Positions 44,669 through 53,786 of a stretch of 64,000 nt of DNA are shown one piece after another. The DNA comes from DTU089 sp964421815 (lineage in GTDB: Bacteria; Bacillota; Clostridia; Oscillospirales; Acutalibacteraceae): contig CAYQYT010000005.1 of the NCBI GenBank assembly GCA_964421815.1, forward strand, positions 74,990 through 138,989, given 5' to 3'. The first letter of the stretch is position 1; each line of letters starts with the position of its first letter. A program made the translations under genes and the position numbers. The notes under the pieces were generated by a model. The model was given only the letters and a program-made list of their open reading frames with translations. It ran no database searches and was not told where the DNA came from.

Positions 44669-45490
44669 ATGAAAAGTTATTTTGATATTATCCTATTGAA
44701 TATAAAAGAACATAAGGATAATATGCATCAAATTATGAAACTGTCCGTGGCAGATTTGAAAAAGACCTACAACGGCTCCGCTTTGGGCTGGGCATGGGCG
44801 GTTATTAAACCGGTTTTTACCATTTTTGTTTATTGGTTTGCCATTTCAATAGGTTTGAGAGGCGGCAAGGGTCCGGATGGCTACCCCTTTATTCTCTGGC
44901 TTGTTGCGGGTATGGTTTCTTGGTTCTATATGGGGGATCTCATAACAGGCGGAACAACCTGTATAAGACGGTACAGTTATCTTGTAACAAAAATGAAATA
45001 CCCGGTAATGACAATTCCCACTTTCACAAGCATCTCAAATCTTATTGTTCACGTAATACTTGTGGCAGTTGTTATTGTTCTTTTTTGGGTTTGCGGTTAT
45101 CCGCCCACAATTTATCTGTTGCAGTTGCCGGTTTATACGATTTTGATGTTTATGTTCTTTAATGCGTGGGGACTTTTTGCAGGACTTGTTTCTGCTATCG
45201 GCAAGGACTTTTCAAACCTTGTAAAATCCCTTAACATTGCGGTTTTCTGGCTTTCGGGTATTCTCTGGAATATCGAAAACGTTGCGGACAACAAAATTCT
45301 TTACAGTTTCTTGATGCTCAATCCCGTAACATTTATATGCCAAGGCTACAGAAATTGCTTTATAAATCACGTGTGGTTTTTCAATCAACCTAAAAGACTT
45401 ATGTATTTCCTGTGTTGGTATGTGATATTGGGCTTTATGTCGATTTGGGCATATAAAAAGCTCCGCAAGGAAATACCCGATGTGCTTTAA
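44669..45490 (+). CDS. ABC-2 polysaccharide/teichoic acid export permease
   Basis: 273 residues with six membrane helices, from ATG 44669 behind AAAGGGG. The N-terminal SVADLKKTYNGSALGWAWAVIK is the typical amphipathic start of Wzm/TagG permeases, and LMLNPVTFICQGYRN near the C-terminus is conserved. With the ATPase encoded 16 bases downstream it forms a Wzm/Wzt-type exporter that passes lipid-linked glycans or teichoic acids across the membrane. No glycan synthesis genes lie next to it, so the polymer is unknown. Confidence 0.88.
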   Translation: MKSYFDIILLNIKEHKDNMHQIMKLSVADLKKTYNGSALGWAWAVIKPVFTIFVYWFAISIGLRGGKGPDGYPFILWLVAGMVSWFYMGDLITGGTTCIRRYSYLVTKMKYPVMTIPTFTSISNLIVHVILVAVVIVLFWVCGYPPTIYLLQLPVYTILMFMFFNAWGLFAGLVSAIGKDFSNLVKSLNIAVFWLSGILWNIENVADNKILYSFLMLNPVTFICQGYRNCFINHVWFFNQPKRLMYFLCWYVILGFMSIWAYKKLRKEIPDVL

Positions 45491-45506
45491 TTGAAAGGAA
45501 ACAGCA

Positions 45507-46253
45507 ATGAAAGATACAGTAATCAGTTTCAATAATGTTACAAAAATTTATAAGCTTTATTCAAGTACAAGAAAAAGGCTTATGGCAGTTTTCTTGAAAA
45601 AAATACCCTATAAAGAGAAAAAAGCAGTTGATAATATAAACTTTGAAATAAAACGAGGGGATTCCGTAGCCCTTTTCGGTAAAAACGGAGCGGGAAAATC
45701 CACGGTTCTTAAAATGATAACCGGTGTTACATTCCCCACAAGCGGCGAAATAACTGTCAACGGCAGAGTTAGCGCCCTTTTGGAACTTACAAGCGGATTT
45801 GATATGGAATTTTCGGGAAGGGAAAATATCTACCTGAAAGGTCACATTCTCGGCCTTTCCGACAATGAGATAAAAGGGCTTGAAAGTACAATTATTGAAT
45901 TCTCCGAACTTGAGGATTATATAGACCAACCTGTGCGTACCTATTCAAGCGGTATGAAATCCCGATTGGGTTTTGCAATAAATGTCAATATCAAGCCGGA
46001 AATCCTTATTGTTGACGAGGCATTGAGCGTGGGTGACACCGCTTTCAGAGTTAAGTGTCAGGAAAAAATTAACGAAATTATTGAGAAAGATAATGTAACG
46101 CTTCTTTTTGTTACCCACCAAACCGCAGTTGCAGAGGAATTCTGCACAAGGGGTATCGTAATGAAGAACGGAAAACTTATTTTCGATGGCGAAGTTCACG
46201 AAGCCTCCGAGTATTACAAAAAAATGTATAACATTAAATCAAAGAAGAAATAA
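45507..46253 (+). CDS. ABC-type polysaccharide/teichoic acid exporter ATPase
   Basis: 248 residues. Walker A is GKNGAGKST, the signature is YSSGMKSRLGFA, and Walker B is EILIVDEALSVGD, the last typical of the Wzt/TagH group. There is no C-terminal carbohydrate-binding extension, so the exporter probably lacks the chain-end recognition domain of some O-antigen systems. AAAGGAAA precedes the ATG. It closes the GH43-permease-ATPase unit, which ends at the hairpin at 46258. Confidence 0.9.
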   Translation: MKDTVISFNNVTKIYKLYSSTRKRLMAVFLKKIPYKEKKAVDNINFEIKRGDSVALFGKNGAGKSTVLKMITGVTFPTSGEITVNGRVSALLELTSGFDMEFSGRENIYLKGHILGLSDNEIKGLESTIIEFSELEDYIDQPVRTYSSGMKSRLGFAINVNIKPEILIVDEALSVGDTAFRVKCQEKINEIIEKDNVTLLFVTHQTAVAEEFCTRGIVMKNGKLIFDGEVHEASEYYKKMYNIKSKKK

Positions 46254-46257
46254 GACA

Positions 46258-46297
46258 CAGGGGCTGTAAAAACGAAAGTTTTTACAGCCCCTGTCTT
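46258..46297 (+). terminator. Intrinsic terminator, GGGCTGTAA family
   Basis: CAGGGGCTGTAAAAA, loop CGAAAG shifted by one, TTTTTACAGCCCCTG; long perfect stem between convergent genes. Confidence 0.85.
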
Positions 46298-46312
46298 TAT
46301 TATATATCTGAA

Positions 46313-47212
46313 TTATTTTATAACAACATCTGCGTAAACGGGGTAGTGGTCGGAAACGAAACGTCCGTCGATGCCCTCTGTAACAACCTTGTACGAAACC
46401 GCCTCAAATTTGTCGTTTATCATAACATAGTCGATAACATCTTTTTCGTGCTTTTCAGGCTTTGTGTCGTGGTATGTACAGTAGTTCATTGTATCGGGCG
46501 CAAGGTATTTTGTATCGTTCAAAACACCGGATTCAACAAATTGTTGATAGTTTTCGCTGCCCTCTTTAACATTCATATCCGCTGTGAAAACTACGGGAAT
46601 ATCACCGAATGACTTTGCCTTTTCAACAATAAGGTTGACACTGTTTCTTCTTGCCTCTTCACCGATATGATCAAAGTGACTGTTAACATGTGCATATTTA
46701 GCACCGGTTTCCTTGTTGACGAGAATTGCCCAGGTGCAAACTCTTCTGCAAACCGCATCCCAACCGAAAGAAACCTCGTCGGGAGTTTCGGAGAGCCAAA
46801 ATGTGCCGCTGTCCTCAACATCGTATTTGTCCTTGAGATAGAAAACTGCAGAATACTCACCCTCGTTGTCACCGTCATCCCGGCCCACACCAACGTAAGC
46901 ATATTTTTCGCCTACTGTCTCTTTAAGTGTTTCCATCCATTCGGGAGTAGCTTCCTGTACACCGATGGAATCCGCCTCGCTGTCAAGCATTGTCTGTGAA
47001 ACAATACCGATTCTGTCCTTCCAGGTGTCAAGACCCACATTGGCACAACGAATGTTAAAACTCATAATTCTCATTTCAATTTCCTCCTTGGGCTCAAAGC
47101 CTTGAATAAGCCTATTGTTTGGTTTGTTGGAAATAATTCCGAACAGGGAAGTGAGCATGGTAATAAATGCCATAATAATTGAACCGATGCCCGTGGCTAA
47201 ACTGCTCGTCAT
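46313..47212 (-). CDS. Endonuclease/exonuclease/phosphatase-fold hydrolase
   Basis: 299 residues from ATG 47212 behind GGAGG. An N-terminal hydrophobic helix (about 8-28) may anchor it to the membrane. The EEP motifs follow: SFNIRCANVG, IGVQEATPEW (metal-binding glutamate), HVNSHFDHIGEEARRNS, VFTADMNV and SDHYPVYADV. In this family such proteins act on phosphodiesters of DNA, sugars or lipids. The substrate cannot be told; the anchor makes an outside-facing target possible. It has no operon partner. Confidence 0.85.
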   Translation of the reverse strand: MTSSLATGIGSIIMAFITMLTSLFGIISNKPNNRLIQGFEPKEEIEMRIMSFNIRCANVGLDTWKDRIGIVSQTMLDSEADSIGVQEATPEWMETLKETVGEKYAYVGVGRDDGDNEGEYSAVFYLKDKYDVEDSGTFWLSETPDEVSFGWDAVCRRVCTWAILVNKETGAKYAHVNSHFDHIGEEARRNSVNLIVEKAKSFGDIPVVFTADMNVKEGSENYQQFVESGVLNDTKYLAPDTMNYCTYHDTKPEKHEKDVIDYVMINDKFEAVSYKVVTEGIDGRFVSDHYPVYADVVIK

Positions 47213-47289
47213 TTCGAATCCCTCCAAAAGTATTGATATACATTATAATACCATAAATTGTTGATTTGTCAATAAATAAAGAACAAACA

Positions 47290-47327
47290 GGGGGCTGTAA
47301 AAAACTTTCGTTTTTTTACAGCTCCCC
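47290..47327 (-). terminator. Intrinsic terminator, GGGCTGTAA family, minus strand
   Basis: On the plus strand GGGGGCTGTAAAAAA, CTTTCG, TTTTTTTACAGCTCCCC; on the minus strand the loop reads CGAAAG. It follows the band-7 gene. Confidence 0.8.
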
Positions 47328-47345
47328 AAATTTATTTTAATATTA

Positions 47346-48296
47346 TCAGTCTTTTAAAAACTCTTTAACGCTGCCTGTTACGCCTGCAAGATTTTGTAAA
47401 TCCGAGGGAACAATGATTTTTGTTGATTTTCCGTCCGCTGCTTTTTCAAACGCTTCCATACCTTTAAGAGAAAGGTACTGCTTTGAGGGAGCGGCTTCGT
47501 TAATCATTCTGATACCCTCTGCCTGTGCTTTCTGGATTGCGATGATGGCATCGGCTTCACCCTCTGCCTCGCGGATTTTTGCTTCCTTAACGGCTTCTGC
47601 GTGGAGAATTGCAGACTGCTTATCGGCTTCCGCTTCAAGAATCTGTGCTTCTTTTTTACCTTCGGCAACAAGGACCTGACTTGCCTTTTCACCCTCTGCA
47701 CGAAGAATACTCTCACGGCGTTCACGTTCTGCCTTCATCTGTTTTTCCATGGCATCCTGGATTTCACGAGGGGGAAGAATGTTTTTAAGTTCAACACGGT
47801 TAACCTTAATACCCCAGGGGTCAGTTGCTTCATCAAGAATACCGCGGATTTTTGCGTTGATTGTGTCACGTGATGTAAGGGTATGGTCAAGTTCCAACTC
47901 ACCGATAATGTTACGCAAAGTTGTTGCGGTCAGATTTTCGATAGCGGAAATGGGGTACTCAACGCCGTAGCAGAAAAGTTTGGGGTCGGTAATTTGGAAG
48001 AAAACAACCGTATCGATCTGCATTGTAACGTTATCTTTTGTAATAACCGGCTGGGGCGGGAAGTCAACAACCTGCTCCTTGAGGGAAACTACCTTTGCAA
48101 CCTTTTCAATGAAAGGAATTTTAACGTGGAGTCCCGTGTCCCATGTTGTGAAATACGCACCCAAACGCTCAATAACATAAGCCTTTGACTGTGGAACGAT
48201 TTTGATGTTTGCGATAACAAGCAAAACAATCAATGCGAGTACCGCAAAAATCGCAATTAAGCCTACCGAGGCCGAAGCCGAAAGTGTAATGAACAT
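47346..48296 (-). CDS. SPFH/band 7 membrane protein (QmcA/stomatin-like)
   Basis: 316 residues. One N-terminal membrane helix (about 8-28), an SPFH domain (PQSKAYVIERLGAYFTTWD to about 200), then an alanine/glutamate-rich coiled coil (about 200-270) and a short tail. Such proteins form oligomeric membrane scaffolds. The gene is preceded by a nfeD-like gene after about 14 bases, the usual pair: NfeD-like proteins bind and help localise their SPFH partner. Effect on the cell is unknown. Confidence 0.9.
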   Translation of the reverse strand: MFITLSASASVGLIAIFAVLALIVLLVIANIKIVPQSKAYVIERLGAYFTTWDTGLHVKIPFIEKVAKVVSLKEQVVDFPPQPVITKDNVTMQIDTVVFFQITDPKLFCYGVEYPISAIENLTATTLRNIIGELELDHTLTSRDTINAKIRGILDEATDPWGIKVNRVELKNILPPREIQDAMEKQMKAERERRESILRAEGEKASQVLVAEGKKEAQILEAEADKQSAILHAEAVKEAKIREAEGEADAIIAIQKAQAEGIRMINEAAPSKQYLSLKGMEAFEKAADGKSTKIIVPSDLQNLAGVTGSVKEFLKD

Positions 48297-48310
48297 AAAA
48301 TTTCCTCCTT

Positions 48311-48742
48311 TTATAAAATCGGGCGAACAATAAGCTTTACGCCCTCAATTTTAACCACTGTTACGTGTTCTCCTGCGGGGATGGTGCAACCTTCCGCTTC
48401 CGACCTTGCCGTCCAAACGGAACCGCCCACCTTTACAAGACCCGTTGATTCAAGGTTGTTGATATCCTCTGTAACAACAGCCTGTTTGCCTATGTACATA
48501 TCGGCATTTGTGGGCTGTTTTTTAGCCTTTGTTATTTTCTTTACTACGGGGCGGGTAACCGCCAGAGCGATTGCCGACACAATAATAAAAACTATTATCT
48601 GTGCCACAATGCTGTCCGTAAAAAATGAAGAAACAAGGGCGGCAAAGGAACCTATTGCGAACCAGATTGTCAGCAGTTGAGCCGTTGCGGCTTCAATTAC
48701 AACAAACACCGCAAGCAGAGCAACCCAAATCCAAACCATCAT
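48311..48742 (-). CDS. NfeD-like membrane protein
   Basis: 143 residues. Three or so membrane helices in the first 75 residues, then a small OB-like beta domain (KQAVVTEDINNLESTGLVKV, and GGSVWTARSEAEG) at the C-terminus, the short NfeD layout without a protease domain. It is paired with the band-7 gene. The G/W-containing SVWTARS segment is conserved in the family. Start at 48742 follows AAAAGGTTGTG. Confidence 0.85.
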   Translation of the reverse strand: MMVWIWVALLAVFVVIEAATAQLLTIWFAIGSFAALVSSFFTDSIVAQIIVFIIVSAIALAVTRPVVKKITKAKKQPTNADMYIGKQAVVTEDINNLESTGLVKVGGSVWTARSEAEGCTIPAGEHVTVVKIEGVKLIVRPIL

Positions 48743-48841
48743 AAAATCACAACCTTTTTGTCGGTTAATAAAACCTACTCTTTAGTTTGATTATATACGT
48801 GTTTTTCCGTATTTTCAATAGTTTTTCGCTATATTTTTTAA

Positions 48842-49222
48842 TCATAAAATCGTGCTTAATTTCGGTTCATTTGACTCGATTATATACAGAAGTTCCGCTT
48901 TACATTCCTCGCATCCCGAGATTACCGATTGGTAGTCGGCTTTTTCGGCGGAATAAGTGATTTTATTCAGGAGTTTATCCACCTGGCAGGTGTATTCTCT
49001 GCCTATGAGAATATTCATACAAAAAATTTTATTTTGCCACTTTCGGTTCATTTGAGCGGTTAAGCGGTTAACCTCATCGCCGTTTTCGGTTATGGCACTT
49101 TCCACAACCATTTCAACTGTCGTCACCGTTTCTTTGCAGGTACTTTTGACAAAAACAAAGGAGAAAATACCCACACCCACGGAAATAATAATTATTGAAA
49201 CGGCAATAACAATTCTTTTCAT
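48842..49222 (-). CDS. DUF4363 family protein
   Basis: 126 residues. A membrane helix at residues 5-28 with the rest outside the membrane or in the periplasmic space equivalent: a helical domain with KADYQSVISGCEECKAELLYI typical of DUF4363. The function is not known. It starts one base after the stop of the DUF421 gene and is co-transcribed; this pairing is seen in many spore-forming Clostridia. Two cysteines near the centre and C-terminal part might pair outside the cell. Confidence 0.75.
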   Translation of the reverse strand: MKRIVIAVSIIIISVGVGIFSFVFVKSTCKETVTTVEMVVESAITENGDEVNRLTAQMNRKWQNKIFCMNILIGREYTCQVDKLLNKITYSAEKADYQSVISGCEECKAELLYIIESNEPKLSTIL

Positions 49223-49223
49223 T

Positions 49224-49898
49224 TTAATCTTCCTTTTTTAAAATAATATTGTATTTTTTATTTCTGTCAACCGTCATTAAAAGAATGTTTTTAATGTCGT
49301 CGGTTTCCCTGCGTATTTTGGCTTCAACCTCTTTTTCGGTAACGTAGCAGTCCTTGAAAGCACTTCCGATAATTTTGCCGTCAATAACAACCGCACAGGG
49401 CAACCCCTGATCTTTTTCGGATTTACCGAGATTTTTTAAGGTTACGTTTCTGTTGTCGGGTTTTAAAAGGACCGAGAGAGTGCCGTTGGTTTCAACGATT
49501 GCATATTCAACCTCGTCTATATCAAAAACATCCTTCTGCCGTAATCCCGACAGGACATCGTTAATTGTAAATCGCAGGGCTTTGAGTTCGTTTTGCAAAA
49601 GTTCCCCGTTTCGTATTATTGTTATGGGCTTTCCCTCGGAAAGATACCGGAGTTTTACAAACTTTCTGTCAATGAGGGAATTGATTATTTCAAAACTTAC
49701 AAGCAGAAGCAGGGGAATCAAACTGTTTAACAGGGGAATGTTGTTGTCACTTATGGGCATTGCCGCAATTTCGGAAATGAGAATTGTAATTACAAGTTCC
49801 CCGGGTTGAAGTTGTCCCAGTTGCCTTTTTCCCATCAGACGAACGCAAACGGACACCGCAAAGTATATTATGAATGTTCTTATTATTGTAGATATCAT
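49224..49898 (-). CDS. DUF421 (YetF-like) membrane protein
   Basis: 224 residues. Three membrane helices in the first 80 residues with RLMGKRQLGQLQPGELVITI, the hallmark of the family, then a two-part cytoplasmic domain (LSGLRQKDVFDIDEVEYAIVE). Related YetF/YdfS proteins have been linked to spore membrane function in Bacillus, though their chemistry is unclear. Divergent from the germination operon, 77 bases away from the gerA-type start, so both may share regulation in sporulation. Start at 49898 has a GGTGA site. Confidence 0.8.
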   Translation of the reverse strand: MISTIIRTFIIYFAVSVCVRLMGKRQLGQLQPGELVITILISEIAAMPISDNNIPLLNSLIPLLLLVSFEIINSLIDRKFVKLRYLSEGKPITIIRNGELLQNELKALRFTINDVLSGLRQKDVFDIDEVEYAIVETNGTLSVLLKPDNRNVTLKNLGKSEKDQGLPCAVVIDGKIIGSAFKDCYVTEKEVEAKIRRETDDIKNILLMTVDRNKKYNIILKKED

Positions 49899-49975
49899 AT
49901 AATCACCGTTTTTGTTTTTTCCTTATTTACTTGGAATATACAGTAAAAACAGGGAAAAATAACAATGGTGATTTT

Positions 49976-51490
49976 ATGGAAAATAAAGATAATGCGCTTC
50001 TTGAGTTGTCGGAGTTAAAAGAGGAAAACTACGGGGATGTCAGGGAGAATGCAGTTGAAAACGGAAGGCTTATAAAAGAGGCTTTTAAAGGCAGTTTTGA
50101 TATTGTTGTAAAAAAAGGATACTGTGACGGACGGTGCGTTGTCTTTGCAAATTGCGACGGACTTTGCAGTGCCCAAAGAATAGCGGATAATGCAATAAAA
50201 CCCCTGTTGACATTTAAGGGGGAACTGCCCGAAGAAAAGCCCCTTGACTATATTTGTGACCGCATTATATACAGTACGGAACAGGAAAAGGAAACAAGCC
50301 TTGACAAAGCAATGCTCCAACTTCTGAGAGGAACCCTTCTCATATTTGTTGAGGGTGAAAAACGCTGTGTAATATTGGGTATGCAGGATTTGCCCGAACG
50401 CTCCCTGGAAGAACCCGACAACGAGGTACAGGAATTCGGTTCAAGGGAGGGGTTTACGGAGAATATAAAAACCAATTTAACCCTTGTGAGAAAAAGACTT
50501 TGCACAACAAATTTTAAAATAGAAATGAAAGAATCGGGGGATACAAGCAAAACCCGAATACTTCTTTGCTATATGAAGGACAGGGTAAATCCCGATACCC
50601 TTGCTGAAGTACGAAAACGGCTTGAGTCCGTGGATTTTGATACTGTTTTGGCGGCGGGGTATTTAAGAAAGACCTTTGATACCAAGAGAAAAAGCCTTTT
50701 CACAATGGTGGGGCAGACCCAAAGACCCGATACCCTTGCGGCAAAGGTTTGTGAGGGGAAAATAGGCATACTTGTGGACGGCACCCCATTTGCCCTTGTG
50801 GTGCCTCGACTGTTTATAGAAAATTTTCAAACCCTCGACGATTATATTAACCGCCCCTTTTACGCAAGTTTTATGAGGGGTGTAAGGCTCCTTGCCTTTT
50901 TAATCAGCGTATTTTTGCCCGGTTCATTTGTTGCGGTGGGACTGTTCCACCAGGAAATGTTCCCTGACGATATGCTGTACAATATAGTCATAATGGAAAG
51001 TAACACTCTTTTTACCTTGACTGTTGAGGCATTGATAATACACTTCGTCTATGAAACCGTAAGGGAGGCGGGGTTGAGGATGCCAAAGTCCATAGGTCAC
51101 GCGGTCAGTATTGTGGGTGCTCTGGTCATAGGTGATGCGGCGGTTACGGCGGGACTTATCGGCGCACCCATGCTCATTATCGTTGCACTTACGGCAATAT
51201 GCTCCCTTGTTTCCTCGGATTTGTACCAACCCATAGCCATTTTGAGAATTGTTTTTATTCTCGTTGGGGGCGTCTCGGGACTTTACGGGATTATGATAGG
51301 GGCGGCGGCACTTTTAATAAACCTTGCTTCAATGACGGATTACGGAATACCCTTTTTGGCACCCGTAGCCCCATACAACAGAACAATCTGGAGGGATTCT
51401 TTCTTCAGAATCGGTATGGAGAAAATGAGCAGTAAAGTTTTTGATATTAACGGACTTCGGGAAAAATCAGGAAAGGGGAAATGTGAATGA
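49976..51490 (+). CDS. GerA-family germinant receptor subunit A
   Basis: 504 residues from ATG 49976 with GGTGA nearby; the in-frame TTG at 49931 has no site. The long N-terminal part (1-290, two domains, ending near PDTLAAKVCEGKIGILVDGTP) precedes five or so membrane helices, the layout of GerAA, GerKA and similar. EAGLRMPKSIGHAVSIVGAL and PVAPYNRTIWRD are conserved. In spores it sits in the inner membrane with the B and C subunits and triggers germination on nutrient binding. It overlaps the B gene by four bases. Confidence 0.92.
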   Translation: MENKDNALLELSELKEENYGDVRENAVENGRLIKEAFKGSFDIVVKKGYCDGRCVVFANCDGLCSAQRIADNAIKPLLTFKGELPEEKPLDYICDRIIYSTEQEKETSLDKAMLQLLRGTLLIFVEGEKRCVILGMQDLPERSLEEPDNEVQEFGSREGFTENIKTNLTLVRKRLCTTNFKIEMKESGDTSKTRILLCYMKDRVNPDTLAEVRKRLESVDFDTVLAAGYLRKTFDTKRKSLFTMVGQTQRPDTLAAKVCEGKIGILVDGTPFALVVPRLFIENFQTLDDYINRPFYASFMRGVRLLAFLISVFLPGSFVAVGLFHQEMFPDDMLYNIVIMESNTLFTLTVEALIIHFVYETVREAGLRMPKSIGHAVSIVGALVIGDAAVTAGLIGAPMLIIVALTAICSLVSSDLYQPIAILRIVFILVGGVSGLYGIMIGAAALLINLASMTDYGIPFLAPVAPYNRTIWRDSFFRIGMEKMSSKVFDINGLREKSGKGKCE

Positions 51491-52569
51491 TGCGTTCAAA
51501 GGTTTCCGCAATTCAGTTTTTTGCACTTTTGTATATATCAATGCTGGGAACGGTGTTTATGTATATATCATCGTCAACAATAATGATTACCACAGCGGAA
51601 GCACTTTTAAGACCCCTTGTTTTTGCTGTGGTCAGTATTGTTGCCGCCATCCCCATTTATTTTCTTTGTAAAAAAAGTGATTATAAAGACGGCTCAATGC
51701 TTTCGGGTAACAGCAAGATATACAAGGCGGTGGCTCTGTTTTACGGAGCCGTGTATTTTATAGATGCGCTTATGACTGCGGGAAGATTTGACCTTTTTGC
51801 AAGTTCGGAACTTTTTCCGGGTACGGAAATGACCTATTTTATAATAGGACTTGTGGCAGTTTGCGTTGCTTTGACCTTTTGTGGTTTTCCCGCTCTCAGC
51901 AGGGCGAGTACCATTTTCACATTTGTGGTGGTAGCCGCAACATTATTTACTTGCCTGACTCTCGCACAGGAGATTGACCTTTTGAATTTCACCCCATTGT
52001 TTGAGTCGGGGAAGGGAAAATTCTTTTCGGACAGTATTCTCTTTTGCGTTCAGGCATCGGAAATCGGAGCCATTGTGATTTTCTTTCCCGAAATTGAGGG
52101 GAATGTTAAAAAGCATTATATATGGTGGGCGATTTTAAGCGCCCTGTCATTTTCCTTTGTTCTGTTCTTTGTTACGGGAACATTGGGGAATTTTGCGGAT
52201 ACACAACTTTTTCCCACATATTCCGCAGTATCCCTTGCAAAATTCGGACTTTTTGAAAGATTGGATGCTCTTGAAACAGCAATATGGATTTTGTGCGTTG
52301 TAACGAAAATGACTTTGTATATAATGGTTGTGGTGAAATGTATCCTCTTTGCATTTCCTCGTTTTTCCCCCAAAATATCCGCCGTTTCGGTGGGTGTAAT
52401 TATTTCTGCGGTGCTTGTTTTTATTTCCGGAAATGTAATGAATTTCCGTTTTATTTCCTATACCCCTTTGATTGTGGGGGTCTATCTTGTACCTGTAATA
52501 ATTCTGCCCTGTGTTCTGTTGGCGGCAAATTTTATAAAAAGGAGAAAGAGTGATGAAAAAACTCTATAA
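51487..52569 (+). CDS. GerB-family germinant receptor permease subunit
   Basis: 360 residues with ten membrane helices, from ATG 51487 (ATGA overlap; a second ATG at 51490). It belongs to the amino acid permease-like endospore germination family, whose members bind the germinant itself. FSKVSAIQFFALLYISMLGT-type N-terminus and LEIDLLNFTPLFESGKGKF-type segment in the middle are family typical. GGGGA lies at the right distance. The stop overlaps the C gene by 17 bases. Confidence 0.88.
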   Translation: MMRSKVSAIQFFALLYISMLGTVFMYISSSTIMITTAEALLRPLVFAVVSIVAAIPIYFLCKKSDYKDGSMLSGNSKIYKAVALFYGAVYFIDALMTAGRFDLFASSELFPGTEMTYFIIGLVAVCVALTFCGFPALSRASTIFTFVVVAATLFTCLTLAQEIDLLNFTPLFESGKGKFFSDSILFCVQASEIGAIVIFFPEIEGNVKKHYIWWAILSALSFSFVLFFVTGTLGNFADTQLFPTYSAVSLAKFGLFERLDALETAIWILCVVTKMTLYIMVVVKCILFAFPRFSPKISAVSVGVIISAVLVFISGNVMNFRFISYTPLIVGVYLVPVIILPCVLLAANFIKRRKSDEKTL

Positions 52570-53722
52570 AATCCTTGCTCTTATGCTTCTTTGTGCAGGC
52601 GTTATTGTGTCCTGTTGTTCCTGTGAAAAAACAGGCACCGAACTTTCGGAACTGATGATAATGCAGGGTATCGGAATAGACGTAACGGACAACGGCTTTA
52701 AAACAACCGTGGAAATTCTGAACAACGAGCAAAGCGGAAGTCCCGGCGGAAACGGCAACAGCGACACAAAAACAAAAATATACTCCGCCGAGGGCGCAAC
52801 CGTTGGGGAAGCCCTGCGAAAACTCATAACCAAAAGCGGCAACGAGCCCATGTTTGCCCACAACAGAGTTATTGTAATCGGGGAAAAGGCGGCAAATCGG
52901 GATTTGAGCGATATTATTGATTTCTTTGAGCGGAATTACGATTCCAGAGCCTCCCAACTTCTCTGCGTTGCAAAGAATACAACGGGGGAAAGCATTATAA
53001 GAGCAAAAGTTCCCGAGGATACCATTAAAAGTGAAATTCTCGAAAATATGCTTGAGGAATGTTCGAGGCAATCCCTTGTACCCAAAGTGCGAATAATTGA
53101 TGCAATTAACTATATGAAGGACGAAACCTCGGGACTTTGTATCCCGGCAGTAATTACGGAGAAAAACGGGGAAGTAGAGAATTTTCAATTGGACGGATGT
53201 GCCGTTTTCGGCAGGGACACCACCTTTTCAATGTATATTGACTCCGAAACCGCCGAGGGTATTGCTATTCTCAATGACAAAATTAAGGAGGGGGTAATAA
53301 GTGCGGATTTGCCCAACGGACAAAGTGCGTCCTTTCATATAAACAAGGGGAAGAGCAAGTATAAAATTACAACGGAAAACGGAGTATTGCATTATAACCT
53401 TCATGTTAAAATCTCCTGCGATTTGGAGGGTGTACAGGGGGATGAATATTTCAGTACGGACACGGGTGTTCTTGAGACCTTTCAGACTGCGGTGGGGGAG
53501 GCTGTCTGCAAAAAGGCGGAAAATACTTTGACCGTACTTCAAGGACCTCACGGTGCGGATGTGGTAAGATACGGAAAAAGATTGAGGAATAAGAAAAACG
53601 ACCTGTATTATATTGTAAACGACAGTTGGGGAGAGGTTTTTCCCTCAATAAAACTGTCCGTTACTGCGGATGTTACCATAAGACGTATCGGTGAAGAAAC
53701 TTTCCACAGTAAAAAGACCTGA
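52553..53722 (+). CDS. Ger(x)C family germinant receptor lipoprotein subunit
   Basis: 389 residues from ATG 52553 behind AAAAGGAG. The signal peptide ends in a lipobox just before the cysteines near residue 22-25, so it is a lipoprotein. The three-domain GerC layout is recognised by GTELSELMIMQGIGIDVTDN near residue 30 and LDGCAVFGRDT near residue 210. It completes the A-B-C receptor. Overlap with the B gene supports strict co-translation. The operon ends with no clear hairpin before the ROK gene. Confidence 0.88.
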   Translation: MKKLYKILALMLLCAGVIVSCCSCEKTGTELSELMIMQGIGIDVTDNGFKTTVEILNNEQSGSPGGNGNSDTKTKIYSAEGATVGEALRKLITKSGNEPMFAHNRVIVIGEKAANRDLSDIIDFFERNYDSRASQLLCVAKNTTGESIIRAKVPEDTIKSEILENMLEECSRQSLVPKVRIIDAINYMKDETSGLCIPAVITEKNGEVENFQLDGCAVFGRDTTFSMYIDSETAEGIAILNDKIKEGVISADLPNGQSASFHINKGKSKYKITTENGVLHYNLHVKISCDLEGVQGDEYFSTDTGVLETFQTAVGEAVCKKAENTLTVLQGPHGADVVRYGKRLRNKKNDLYYIVNDSWGEVFPSIKLSVTADVTIRRIGEETFHSKKT

Positions 53723-53786
53723 TACCCCCTTGTAACACCTTCCAAAATTTGATATATTAAAACTATCAAATATTCGGAGTGGTTAA

